From Lasioglossum baleicum (lineage: Eukaryota; Arthropoda; Insecta; Hymenoptera; Halictidae): 64,000 nt of DNA. Location of the stretch: positions 6,552,186 through 6,616,185 of the forward strand of contig NC_134936.1 of assembly GCF_051020765.1 (NCBI RefSeq), in the 5' to 3' direction. Below are positions 23,600 through 34,190 of this stretch, piece after piece (positions within the stretch are counted from its first letter, which is position 1; each line of letters starts with the position of its first letter). The notes under the pieces are model-generated. The model searched no databases. It was not told the DNA's origin and was given only the letters and a program-made list of their open reading frames with translations. A program made the translations under genes and the position numbers.

Positions 23600-25369
23600 A
23601 GTAACTATTTAGGAATCGTTCATAAGAATGTACCGAAGTTATATTGTGACTGAATCTTATCGCAACTGTTACAGAACTAGTTTTCTCCTTGCTTGGACAT
23701 TGTGCAAATGTTTACAGGAAATGGTAATGTGGCTAGTTCAACGATTATCCCAGATAATAATGGTCAAAGTTTTAACCAATTATTAACGAAATTGAATACC
23801 CTTTGTAAATATATTTAAAAATTCACGAACCATTTGAACGCAAAGGAATTTCTCACGAATTTAACATTTAACATTTGCCGTTCCTCTTCATACATGAAAA
23901 GTTTATTTCCATATATCGTTTTTATACGTTTATACGTCGCGTGTGTCTCCCTTTGAGATGGCAGGACCTTAAATCGCTTAAAAATATCTCAATTTGTTTA
24001 AATATATATACATATACACGTACATATATATATATATAGTACTAGGCGCGTGAAGTGAACGTGGATTTACGGAACGAAGTGTTAAAAGACGTCGATGTCA
24101 ACATGAATAAAGTAAGTAAAGAAAAAAAAGAAACGAAGAAGAAAACATAATACAAGGAAATCACTTTACTCTCGATTACAATTTTGTCATGCTATGCTTT
24201 ATTCAATCCTCTTAATTGGTAATACGTTTATCATCTTTATAATTTAGCAGGTTCGGATGTGTGTGATAAAGCGTCAAAGGAGTCGAGAGTATCGAACATT
24301 ATTTTTACAAGCACTTTTAATGTTGAAAAACATATATATATATTTATATATTTATGTGGACGCATAAATATATTCATATATACACTCGTAACATGTATAT
24401 ATATACATACATAATAGCAAGAACAATTATGTGTAATTTTTCAATTTAAAAAACACGTTGTAAAAGTGTATTAAATAAGTAAAGAATAACCGTCGTTTGT
24501 AAATACTTTTAAGCGTACGAGTTCTTCATATTTCAGAGAAACTATAAACACACCAAGGAACTTGTTCTTAATATTCGATAATAGTAAGAATTAAATTAAT
24601 AATAAACGTAGTTGTACACAAAAATTCGCAAATCAATTACTTTACCCTATATGTCACGATTTTCATTTTCTCAAATACCGTATAGTGTTAAATATAACTG
24701 CCAGTCTTTGAAAATAAGCTGTAATTTCATTGATTAGGATACTTCTTTTGCTTTTTTCCAAATTATTCTTGATTATTTACCCTCTTAAACGGCAATTAAG
24801 TTATTCAACAATATATCAACCGAATGTCTTCATTTTTCATCGTATTTCTAGACAACGTTTCTAACTCAATAAATAATGAATCTGTACACAAAGTATTATA
24901 ACATTCAAACAGAAAATTGACTTCTACACGATACGTTACTATTAACAGAAATATTTTTAATAATAAAGGAATTAGTTCATTATTTTTCTTCTCGAATGTT
25001 TCAGAAACAAACTTGTTTTAATCGATAATGTTGCACGCTGTAGTAGCACTAGTAGCAGGCCAAACGATCCAAGTATTTACGTGAAATTACGGATTATAGT
25101 ACCGTTTTTTTTTTACACGATCGATCACAAGTAACGAACTTTTCAATCTTAAAAGTATTTATTTCGTGCACTTTATTAATGCAATAATACCTCGTGGCTG
25201 CACAGTGCACATTGACTAGAGAATTACAAAGACTCCAACTGTTTTGCGCTTATCGTTAACACGCGTACCGTTACGACAATCTATATAAATTAATAGAATA
25301 CCACCAAAATGCAGCTCGCGCAATATATACATTTCACTTTACAGACAACGGAGAACGCGTTACAATTTT
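23600..25369. other. Convergent 3' region between the zinc-finger/RS and kinesin genes
   Basis: AT-rich non-coding sequence with TATATA runs near 24005-24040 and 24330-24410. An AATAAA at 24106-24111 on the plus strand is a candidate polyadenylation signal for the zinc-finger/RS gene. The rest is presumably 3' UTR of that gene and of the minus-strand kinesin. No MITE was recognised here, unlike most of the window. Confidence 0.5.
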
Positions 25370-27547
25370 CTACTTCGGCACGAGACCCCTAGTCTTCGGG
25401 TAAACGGGTGGCGGGATCTGTTGGATCTTTCCAACGCTCTTAGGTCGTATTTTCGCCGATTGCAATCGTGATTTGGATCTGAGTTTCGCACTTGAAGCGT
25501 CCACGTCGATGTCGCCCTCGTCGCGCAGTGCTTCCTCAAGAACGGCTTGGATCGTGGGCGCAATGGCCGGCCCTTGATAGTCCATTGTCGTCCTCGCTGG
25601 CATATCAAGATCTAAATTCAATATGTTTTCCCCTGCGTAACGGCAACCTCTTCCCATAGCTTGAGCGATACGCGCGTATTCGGAAACCGGCCTTCGCGCA
25701 CCTGGAATGGATGTAGGTCTCTTTATCGAATCTATACTGGATGGCTCCGGGTCCTTCACTATCCAGCAGTCTTCCTCTTCGTCGAGGTGTATTCTTGACA
25801 ATATTTTATTCTTCTCTTCCTCGGGAATGAAGTTTTCTATAATAAGATACTTCAGCTTCAATTCTTTCATCAGCTCGTGCTGGGTTTGCTCCAAATCCCT
25901 TCTGTCTCTGTTAAAATCGTTGGTAACATCTTCGAGTTCCTGTTTCAAAACTTGCAGCTTCGTGAAACATTTCCTCAGCTTCCTAGACTTCACGTCTACC
26001 TCCTGCTGTAGATTCGTGTACGTTTCCTTCACTCCTAACATCGTCAGCTCTTCATCTTCGAGCTTCTGCCGCATCTCAACCTCTCGTTTCTTTCTCTCCG
26101 CGATCTCGGCCGACTTCTGCTCCAACGCTCTTTGCTGTTCGTTCGTGTGATCAATTATGTTCTTACCCCCGCAAAGCATCTTGCTCTCCAAATCTTTGAT
26201 TCTCATTATAAGAGTTTCCGTTTCTTGTTTCTCCGCTTTCAACTGTTCCGCGATGAGCTTCTTATCCGTTCCAATCTTATTGTCTTCGCTTCGACTATCC
26301 TCTGCCTCGGACTCCGACTCCGCAGTCTCATCCTCTCTCTTTTTCTTCGGCTTTTTCTTTTTCCTCGGCGCCATTCCTTTCTGCGCCAGTTTCTCCTTCA
26401 ATCGACCAATCTCTTCTTGATACTGTCTCAAAAGAGCGTCTTTCGGATCCTCGTTGATCCTTGGCTTGTTCTTGATATTCTTCGCGCGATTCGCGTACCG
26501 TAACGTCGTCAGAGTCTCGTCGTAATTGTAACTAGCAGGACCTATATTCGCGACCATGATAGTCTTCGAGTTTCCACCTAGAGAATCTTGGAGCAGCCGC
26601 GTCAGCTTCGAATCTCTGTACGGCACATGCGTTGTTTTACCATCTACCAATGCAGATATCACATTTCCGAGGGCTGATAAGCTCAGGTTAATCTTGCTCG
26701 CTTCCTTCAGCCGTTCGCCGCACGCGCCGGTCTTGCTCTGCCTTTCGCTGCCAGCTAGATCGACTAAATTCAAACGACCGACTCGGATCCCGCCGGTGTC
26801 GTCGATAGATCCCATCTCTATCGTGATCAGAAATATTGCGTGCGACCGAGAGCTGTGTTCGTTCATATTTGTCGCGCCTATGGTTCTGTTCTGGTTACCC
26901 ATGTTCATCAACTGTTGTATCTCCGCGGCGCTTTTGCACACCGACGTTGACAAATCCTTGACGAACACGCCGGTGTCCGGCTTCTCTTTCAATTCGAATC
27001 GAAGGCTCTGATCGGGCTGCAAAAGGTCCCGTATCTCCTCCTGGTAAATCTCTAAGTAGCTCGCTCGCACCAAATACTGCATATTTTCGGACCTGCCTAT
27101 GTGATTGAAGATGTGCTCGAAGGACCGCGGTATTACGCCCCGTCTATCGTAATCGCCCTTCAGACCTTCCATGGTGTACGTTTTCCCGGTGCCCGTTTGT
27201 CCGTAAGCGAATATCGTACCGTTAAAACCATCGAGGACGGAAGACACTAATGGTCGGACCGTTTCCTCGTACAGGTCTTGTTGACTTGAATTCCAATCGT
27301 ACACCGCGTCGAACGTGAACACTTTCACGTTATCACTGGATGGATCATCCCTCGGGTGACGAATTTCGACTACTCCTCTTGATGGAAACACGTCCACCAC
27401 TCGCTTGTATCCGCGAGTGACTTCCCTCTCGTCCATAGGTCGACATCTTACGACTACCTGGACACACTGGGTCATCACCTCCGACGTCGAGCTCGTCTTC
27501 ATATTCTTCCTTTTCCAGGTTTTCAATTGATTGTCCGATTTCTCCAT
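25370..27547 (-). CDS. Klp68D: Kinesin-II motor subunit, KIF3B/Klp68D orthologue
   Basis: A plus-end microtubule motor that pairs with a KIF3A-type partner and an accessory protein to form heterotrimeric kinesin-2, which drives anterograde intraflagellar and axonal transport. The coding frame is uninterrupted for 725 aa. Kinesin landmarks are all present: P-loop GQTGTGKT at 116-123, switch I NMNEHSSRSH at 227-236, switch II LVDLAGSE at 261-268, and the neck region after about 355. A KKKKPKKKRED basic/acidic hinge (about 395-425) precedes the coiled-coil stalk, as in KIF3B. KIF3B-like signatures (FTFDAVYDWN, NQNRTIGATN, MVANIGPASYN) favour KIF3B over KIF3A. The ATG at 27547 follows an acceptor (TTGTGCAG), and a donor near 27841 defines a 5' UTR intron. 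A coding sequence without introns is notable. Length fits the family (about 730-780 aa). Confidence 0.95.
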   Translation of the reverse strand: MEKSDNQLKTWKRKNMKTSSTSEVMTQCVQVVVRCRPMDEREVTRGYKRVVDVFPSRGVVEIRHPRDDPSSDNVKVFTFDAVYDWNSSQQDLYEETVRPLVSSVLDGFNGTIFAYGQTGTGKTYTMEGLKGDYDRRGVIPRSFEHIFNHIGRSENMQYLVRASYLEIYQEEIRDLLQPDQSLRFELKEKPDTGVFVKDLSTSVCKSAAEIQQLMNMGNQNRTIGATNMNEHSSRSHAIFLITIEMGSIDDTGGIRVGRLNLVDLAGSERQSKTGACGERLKEASKINLSLSALGNVISALVDGKTTHVPYRDSKLTRLLQDSLGGNSKTIMVANIGPASYNYDETLTTLRYANRAKNIKNKPRINEDPKDALLRQYQEEIGRLKEKLAQKGMAPRKKKKPKKKREDETAESESEAEDSRSEDNKIGTDKKLIAEQLKAEKQETETLIMRIKDLESKMLCGGKNIIDHTNEQQRALEQKSAEIAERKKREVEMRQKLEDEELTMLGVKETYTNLQQEVDVKSRKLRKCFTKLQVLKQELEDVTNDFNRDRRDLEQTQHELMKELKLKYLIIENFIPEEEKNKILSRIHLDEEEDCWIVKDPEPSSIDSIKRPTSIPGARRPVSEYARIAQAMGRGCRYAGENILNLDLDMPARTTMDYQGPAIAPTIQAVLEEALRDEGDIDVDASSAKLRSKSRLQSAKIRPKSVGKIQQIPPPVYPKTRGLVPK

Positions 27548-27860
27548 GTCGACGATCGATTCGATTCACCTGCACAACGAAACGTATTTCAGCACTCGTG
27601 AATAGCAATAATAAAATGCGATCGAACTTCGGTAACTTGAAGGTCACGACGATTCTCATTTTTTCAAAACCCCTACGAGAACTAAGGGTGCAGTTATAGT
27701 GGAGCGGCGAGCATCGATGATAGCGGCGCGGTGAAAACAAACCAACATTCGTGACAACATTTCGAGACATACCACATACTAAAGAAAAAGTACATATGTA
27801 TTTTCTTTGTTTTTCTTTTTTTTCACCGCACAACTCACCTCGCTGCTCCAGTATAAACCC
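27548..27860 (-). other. 5' UTR intron and upstream exon of the kinesin gene
   Basis: On the minus strand a GCGAGGTGAGT donor at about 27841 and the TTGTGCAG acceptor near 27573 bracket an intron of about 270 bp. Open frames in this stretch are in a different frame from the kinesin and are not conserved-looking. Confidence 0.5.
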
Positions 27861-28009
27861 ATACTAAATAAGCTCAAAGGAAAATTTACATATTATTCAT
27901 AGTAATTGGCAAGAAACAGGAGCCAAATACAAATTTCTTTCTTCCTTTGATCATTTTAATCGAAATATACTGATGTTCTTAAATTCTTTTCATCTTTCTA
28001 CTGTTTTAA

Positions 28010-28442
28010 CCCTTAGCACTCTCGAGTGGTGACTCACCACTAGAAATTGCTGTACCATTATCCAAAATATTGTTTACATTATTAATAGACAGCGGAACTT
28101 TATGCAAAATAAAAATGTTTTACCTGAATTATAACAAACTGGAGTGAAATATAAAATTAATTTTTTTTTTATTTGTCAATATAGATAGAAGGTTGAAAAT
28201 AATATAACAGAATTTGTTTAATTCTTCTAATGTGTTCATTGTTTTAAATTACACCTACTCATTTTTATTATAAATGCATAAAATCCGCAGTCTACTAATC
28301 AATTGCTAAACATTTCAGTATTGTATGTGGTATGATATCAGTTTCATATTCATACAAAGAAAACAATTAACATAGAATGGAGTTATACTAGGTCGGAAGA
28401 AATGTTTAATTTTACAGTTAAAATAGCTCCGAGTGCAAAGGG
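28010..28442. mobile_element. TTAA-type element (CCCTTTGCACTC family) carrying a nested MITE
   Basis: TTAA at 28006-28009 precedes CCCTTAGCACTCTCGAG. The right end is GAGTGCAAAGGG followed by TTAA at 28443-28446. TTAA targets with CCC.. ends suggest a piggyBac-type MITE. The hAT-like MITE 28086-28294 is inserted inside. Confidence 0.75.
28086..28294. mobile_element. hAT-like MITE, 209 bp, nested
   Basis: TAGACAGCGGAACTTTATGC to AAATGCATAAAATCCGCAGTCTA. The flanking octamers ATTATTAA and CTAATCAA match only partly, so the duplication has decayed. Confidence 0.75.
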
Positions 28443-28631
28443 TTAAATTTAGTATATTGTAGTCTGCGTAATTAATAAACAAATTGAGGAACTATTTTCT
28501 CTCGACGTTCTTATATTATATCAACATCGCTATAAAAATCGAATTTCGAAACCCTCTGCAAATCGAAAATTTGAATTATTCCCTTGAAATTCCAGTTACC
28601 AAGGTTCGACTATAACAACAGTTATTATTAG

Positions 28632-28836
28632 TAGACAGCGGATTTTATGCATTTATGACAAAAATGAGTAAGTGCAATTTAAAACAGTAAAAAAACATTA
28701 GAAGAATATTAAAAAACATTGTCATATGATTTTCAATCTATTGAACATATTAAGAATGAAAATAATTTTCTATTTTACACCAGTTTGCTGCAATTCCGGT
28801 AGATAATTTTTATTTTGCATACAGATCCGCTGTCTA
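28632..28836. mobile_element. hAT-like MITE, 205 bp
   Basis: TAGACAGCGGATTTTATGCA to CAGATCCGCTGTCTA; the terminal inverted repeat is perfect over about 11 bp. The flanking duplication is not clear. Confidence 0.75.
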
Positions 28837-28884
28837 CAGTTATCAGCTACATAGTTATGCTATTGGTGTATAATCGATAATTAA

Positions 28885-29168
28885 CCCTTTGCACTCCTTT
28901 GTCAAGTGTGACTCGACATTATAGAAAGAAAAATGTAAATAAAACGGGTTTTCATATGTATTTAGTTCTTCCTTTATCTATTTAATCGTCTTATTTTTTA
29001 GTTAAAAAACAAATATAAATTACAACAAAGTTTGAAAGCTGTATTTAATATAATTAGTAAACAAAATCAGTGAACGAACTGTCCTCTGAAGTAAATTTCA
29101 AATAAACCACTTAAAATAGTAGGGAATTGTTGGCAGCAAAATTGAGAAATAATTCGGAGTGCAAAGGG
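28885..29168. mobile_element. TTAA-type element (CCCTTTGCACTC family), 284 bp
   Basis: TTAA then CCCTTTGCACTCCTTTG on the left and GAGTGCAAAGGG then CTAA on the right (a one-base change from TTAA). It has no coding capacity. Confidence 0.7.
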
Positions 29169-30200
29169 CTAAGATTGGTAAACTAGCGAAATAAGCGTGA
29201 TGACGTTTATCGTATTGGTTAGAAATGAGAGATTCGGTTAGTAGAGAGGTAACTGTGTGACAACCCATGCCTTAACGAGAGAAATGAAATTATAATACAC
29301 GCGATTCTGTATCAGTATTTACGATACCGAAAGGGAATTAAACACAGAATAAAGAAAATATAAATGCACGTCACTTGGCTCTTATTTTTTTTTTTAGAAC
29401 GTAATACCAAAAATTTGTTTAGGATACCGTGCAATTGTGTTGTAACAAACTCAGCTACTTCTTTTATTTTTATTTCGAGAGGTTTTAGTTGCAAGCTCTG
29501 TCAATTTTCACGCAAAAAAGAAAGAAAAATTCGACAGGGAGATCTTAACCAAATATTACTTTTGCCGTAGGCGTAAGCATTTACATGTGTATTTCTTTCT
29601 TTTTATAAGAAACTTACCTTGTCAAGTTAACAGACACGTACAGTGGAAAAGGAGTTCTGATAAAAGAACAACGATTTTTCATTGTATCCACATATTACCC
29701 TCCTCCGCACGGTATTGATCCATTGTTAGCTTCCTAGAATTTGCACTGTCAACACCCACCCTTTTCACATCGACTTATACCAACAATACTATTTTCCGGG
29801 TTGTCGTAAATCCTTGCGATAATCAAGACTCGGTGCGTGATCGAGTCAGTAGAACGGCATGCGGTACATTGTGACAGAATGTAGGAAAGACCGCATCATG
29901 TTTTGACAGAATAAAGCCATTATGGTCAAGCCTGCGCAGTAAACGCCTCTCACTCGTTTCCACGGACATACTGAATCGATCTCTCGCTCAATCACGGAAT
30001 ATCTCGAGGCAAGTTGGTTGCGTTGAAGCAGGTTGAAGTTGAAGTTCTTCTGCGGCCTGTGTAGCGAGAAATTTACTTTATCGACCAAACATAATTATTT
30101 CTTAAACCTTAGACCATATATACACTTATAGACCTGGCACAGTTATATAATATATCAGCTTCACGGTACTGCGACTTCTAAACAGACTTTGCTCACAACC
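29169..30200. other. No gene recognised
   Basis: AT-rich with scattered T-runs. Small overlapping open frames at 29312-29570 and 29846-30088 lack codon bias and family features. Confidence 0.4.
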
Positions 30201-31410
30201 GTCATCTGGTAGACAATGTAATCTTGGAACACGACATGTTATTTGAAGCCGGGTCTATATATGCCCAGATAATACAGTCTGACAGGGCCTACCACCGGAC
30301 CCAGCCAGCAGAGCCCCTGACCTACAGGTTACGGGCAAACACAACGCTAAGAGCTGCATCGAGACTCAGACAGGCCGATTCAGCCGGGCCCCTGTGCACA
30401 AAATGGCGCGAATATCACCTCGAGCCCAGGGCCTGCCGGCCGGGCCGGAATTCAGCCTGTTTTTGAGAGGGCAGCACGGTCACACTAATGTGGCCAATCA
30501 GTGCTTCGATTGAGGCCAACTTTTCTCGCGCATGCACGACACAAGGCGGGTCGCATCAATGTAGCAGTACTGTGCAAATGCGTAGTAGTCTCCCTTTTTA
30601 CCGACAAAAGTATAATAAGTTAATAAATAAGACCTTTGAGGGCGATTGCTGCCTAGATTGATCTTTTATCTGGCGTTTTTGACTACTGAAAAAACCCGTG
30701 TTTGTATTATCACGAAATGAGAACGCGAATCCCGCACCCTTGCAATCTTGCAAATCGGCGGAACACCGGCCCGGCCGGCAGGCCCTGGGCTCGAGCCCCC
30801 TGCAGGTGAAATTCGCGCCATTTTGTGCACAGGGGCCCGGCTAAAATCGAGCCGGTGTGCTGTCTGGGTGGTCTATATAAGTCTAATTGTAAGGTCTAAG
30901 ATTATTTAATTCTTATTTGTGTTCGCGTCCAATGTTCAAAATTCGCAAAAAGAAGGAAACCAAACTTATCAAACAAACAATTAGCATATCTTGACATGAT
31001 CCTGACTTATTTGATGATGTATAACCTAACAGTTTGATGCAACATATATTTATAAAACTATAAACGAATAAAAAGAAAAGTATATGTGTCGAATGTTTTG
31101 CAAAAATGAAATTTTACACGTGAATTAGAAATGATACGTTCAGGTTGTTTTTAAATCGTAAGATATATATTACTAATGTATAAGTATTCGTTTTTGTTAT
31201 CTATATATGTATACAATTTTCTCAACAGACTATATATAGCACCTTGCCCACAACCGTCATCTGGTAGACAATGGTAGACTTGGAACAATCAACGATCATT
31301 TGTTTGTGTTCGCGTTCAATGTTCAAAATTGTTCAAAATTCACAGTAACAAGGAACCCCCAAACTTATCAAACAAACAATGTAGCATATCCTGACTTATA
31401 TTTTATGATG
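30185..31410. repeat. Direct duplication, one copy split by a GC-rich insertion
   Basis: CACAACCGTCATCTGGTAGA plus CAATG..CTTGGAAC occurs at about 30195-30235 and 31252-31290. The continuation TTGTGTTCGCGT(C/T)CAATG..AACTTATCAAACAAACAAT occurs at about 30915-30993 and 31304-31380. The right copy is continuous, so it preserves the pre-insertion state of the left copy, which is split by about 660 bp (about 30238-30900). Confidence 0.7.
30238..30900. repeat. GC-rich insertion with inverted arms and a TTAA-fold-back fragment
   Basis: GGGCCCCTGTGCACAAAATG (about 30389) and the following CCTGCCGGCCGGGCCGG are mirrored at about 30770-30840. Between them, 30630-30760 (GGGCGATTGCTGCCTAGATTG..CCCGCACCCTTGCAATC) matches one arm of the TTAA-type fold-back family. 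It is a composite of repeat pieces. The open frame at 30224-30466 follows the repeat and is not a gene. Confidence 0.6.
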
Positions 31411-32475
31411 CGACATAAAACTGAATAAATATTACCTGATATAACTAATGATATGCGTTTTTGTTATCTGTGCACACAATAGTTTCAAAATTCATTTTGA
31501 AAATACATTCCCACTGGCAATATTGCATATAATTTGTGAGTGAAATTATGTGATAAAAAGAATTGTTTTCACAAGGATATTCATTTATACTGCACTCCGC
31601 TGTCTACCTGTCTACCGTCGTTCATAAATACACACGTATTTAATATGAAAATCGTCGCGTGGTGTTGCCGAGTTTGCGTAGCAATCACCATTCGCAGGAA
31701 GTACTCTTGTATATTTTAATCAAACGTATGTTAGAAATAAAAATATTAAAACAAACATTTCTTATTGTCCATTTACCTTTCGCTATCCTGTTACATCATT
31801 TTACGCACGCATATTATGTTCAAAGCTGAAATTACATCGATGCAGTTGTTTTAAGCGAATGAAGTTGTATACTTAACTACTCTGTTAAGTAATATTTTGA
31901 TCGTGTACAGTGTCTCTTTAATATACTATATTTTTCGGAATTCTAAACTAATTTGTGACAAGATTAACCTAGAAATTATATAAATCCAGATAAACTCTGA
32001 TAAATCTTACATTTCCTCAAAAACGAAACTGTTGTCGAAGGAAATGACGTTTGTCCCGTGGCTAGTTTCATACTATGCAAGTCACCTCGAAAGAGTGTTG
32101 TAACAGTATTATTTATTGGAAAGACAGTTCTGTTTAATTGATAACTGAAATCAATGTCGAAAAAGTGGCAGCATTTCATATAAATTCACCATAATGTTAG
32201 TATAAGACGGTAAACCAACAATAATAGAGATTTAATAAATAAATCGAAGAAATCAAATTCCGTATTTTATTTTATCGGAGTTATTTTGGAAATAATTGTT
32301 CGAAGTAATTAAATTTGTTTTATTTATGTATTGGCTCCCGTTAAGCGGAGTAAAGGTAGAATCGTGACGTCGGATGCTTTATTAAAAAATTCAAAATACA
32401 TATGCAAATATTTTTAGATTTTCAAAATTTATCCTTATCGTTTTTAATTAATTATGTCTTTCCATTTGATTACAG
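31411..32475. other. No gene recognised; upstream of CCDC47
   Basis: AT-rich. It probably contains the CCDC47 promoter, 5' UTR and first intron, since the coding exon begins right after a TTTGATTACAG acceptor. An upstream exon could not be pinned down. Confidence 0.4.
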
Positions 32476-32480
32476 ACAAA

Positions 32481-34030
32481 ATGAAATTGGGGTTAGTGAT
32501 AGTTCACATTGTGCTGGTTGCAACGAATATATGGGTCACAGCACATTTCCATGAAGAACTTCCCGAGGATAATGAATTCGCAGAATTCGAAGACTTCGAA
32601 GAAGAGAAACTAACTCAGCTAATCGACGACCGCGTAGTAGAACATAGTAAAGAGTCGAATATCAATCAAGATTTCGACGAGGATGATGTATTAATAGTCG
32701 ATAGTGATAATGAATTCGATCACTTCGACGAAGAAGAGTTCGAAGGAGTAGACGTCGCTGGCGAGAATGCAGGCTCCAAGAGCAACGAGCCATCAACATT
32801 GACGATCACCAAAATACCGTTACATCTGCGAACGAGATGGGATAGTTTCTATCTAGAAATATTAATGATCATGGGGTTATTGTTGTATTTCATTAACTAC
32901 CTAGCAGGACGATCGAGAAATGCTCGTATAGCGGAGATGTGGTTGTTGGAACACAAACAACTTCTGCTTGATAATTTCTCTCTTGTCGGCGACACAGGAA
33001 AGTCTAGCGAGGACGTGTACGAAAATGATTTAGTAAAAGAGAGTCAATCGCATTACAGTTTATATTGTTCGGGAAGAATTGGATGCGATTCTATGCTGGT
33101 CGAATTAAAATTACTTAAAAGACAAGATTTGGTCGCAGTGTTGGCGCAACTTGTGCGACCACAAAATGATCAAGCGCTCGTACGTATAGAATTAGCCAAA
33201 GATGAGACGGATAATTTTGTATTAGCAGTGGCTACAAAACGTACTGCGATGCATTTAGTACGGGACATGGCTGATATCAGCGTGTATTGCCCGGAAAAGC
33301 GACCGGGAGAGAAATTTGGTCTTCCGTCAGGATTTTATGTAATGTCCGAAATTGCTGAAGCAGTATCAGCTATTTTAGATACGAGAGTTTTACAAGCATT
33401 CACAAAATATTCACAATATATCGATTATATACACATCAGCGACCAATTCAGTGGCCCCAAACAACAAGAGTAAGACTCAATTACATAGTAAATGAGGATT
33501 TCTCATATTTTTTATTGGTATCTGTAATATTATGTTTCTCATTTTAGAGATACAACGCAATTAACAATGCCGGAAGTGAAGAGAGTTCTACTGATAGGAC
33601 TCAACATAAGCATAAAAGGACGCACTACCAATACAGAAGATCAAGAAAAATTGAAAATGCTTTTGCAATTAACATTTTACCTGTTAGATAAATTACGTCG
33701 TTTCAAATTATCTAAAGAGGTTCGTAATATATTTCTTTGGATTGTACTACTGTTTTATTATGTTGTTCTGTATCGTATTGTTGCTTTTAGGGTAAAAGTA
33801 AAGCAGATAAAAACAGATTTAGGGTAGAGGAAGCATTCTTAAAAACAACTCATGCTGCTAGAGCTGAAGCAGCAGCGCAGCGAAGGGAAGAACGTCGTAG
33901 AGCTGAGAAAGAACGTATTCTTCAAGAAGAAGATCCGGACAAGCAAAGAAAGTGGGAAGAGAAAGAGCAACGAAGACTTGCTAAAAAGAGAGCTCCTAGA
34001 ATGAAGCAACTGAAAGTTAAAGCATTATGA
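32481..34030 (+). CDS. CCDC47: CCDC47 (calumin), ER membrane protein of the PAT complex
   Basis: The CDS joins 32481-33469, 33548-33719 and 33791-34030, with GT-AG introns of 78 and 71 bp and compatible phases, giving 466 aa (human about 483). In animals CCDC47 with Asterix forms the PAT complex at the ER translocon, which helps insert multipass membrane proteins; it also affects ER calcium. Visible features are an N-terminal signal sequence ([19 protein letters not shown]), an acidic luminal region rich in Asp/Glu (about 30-95), one transmembrane segment ([21 protein letters not shown], about 123-143), a cytosolic domain with [12 protein letters not shown] and [10 protein letters not shown], and a basic coiled-coil tail ([31 protein letters not shown]). 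The ATG at 32481 was chosen over one 27 bases upstream because the exon starts at about 32476. Confidence 0.95.
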
Positions 34031-34184
34031 CCAGATACAGTTAATTATGAAGAAATTGTTGAAACTCTTTAAGAGTCATGAGATACTCGATTGAACTGCC
34101 CATTCACTCATTTAGTAAAACTATATTCACCTTTTTTCGGTGTACTTCGACGTTCATCGATCATTTCTCAATCAAGTTTTCCAA

Positions 34185-34190
34185 AATAAA
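34185..34190 (+). other. Candidate polyadenylation signal of CCDC47
   Basis: AATAAA in CCAAAATAAAAG, 155 bases after the CCDC47 stop codon. Confidence 0.5.

Noticed and set aside
25707..27011. Plus-strand frames of 87-151 codons over the kinesin gene
   Set aside because: Antisense shadows of the kinesin coding sequence; Ser/Phe-rich with no domain.
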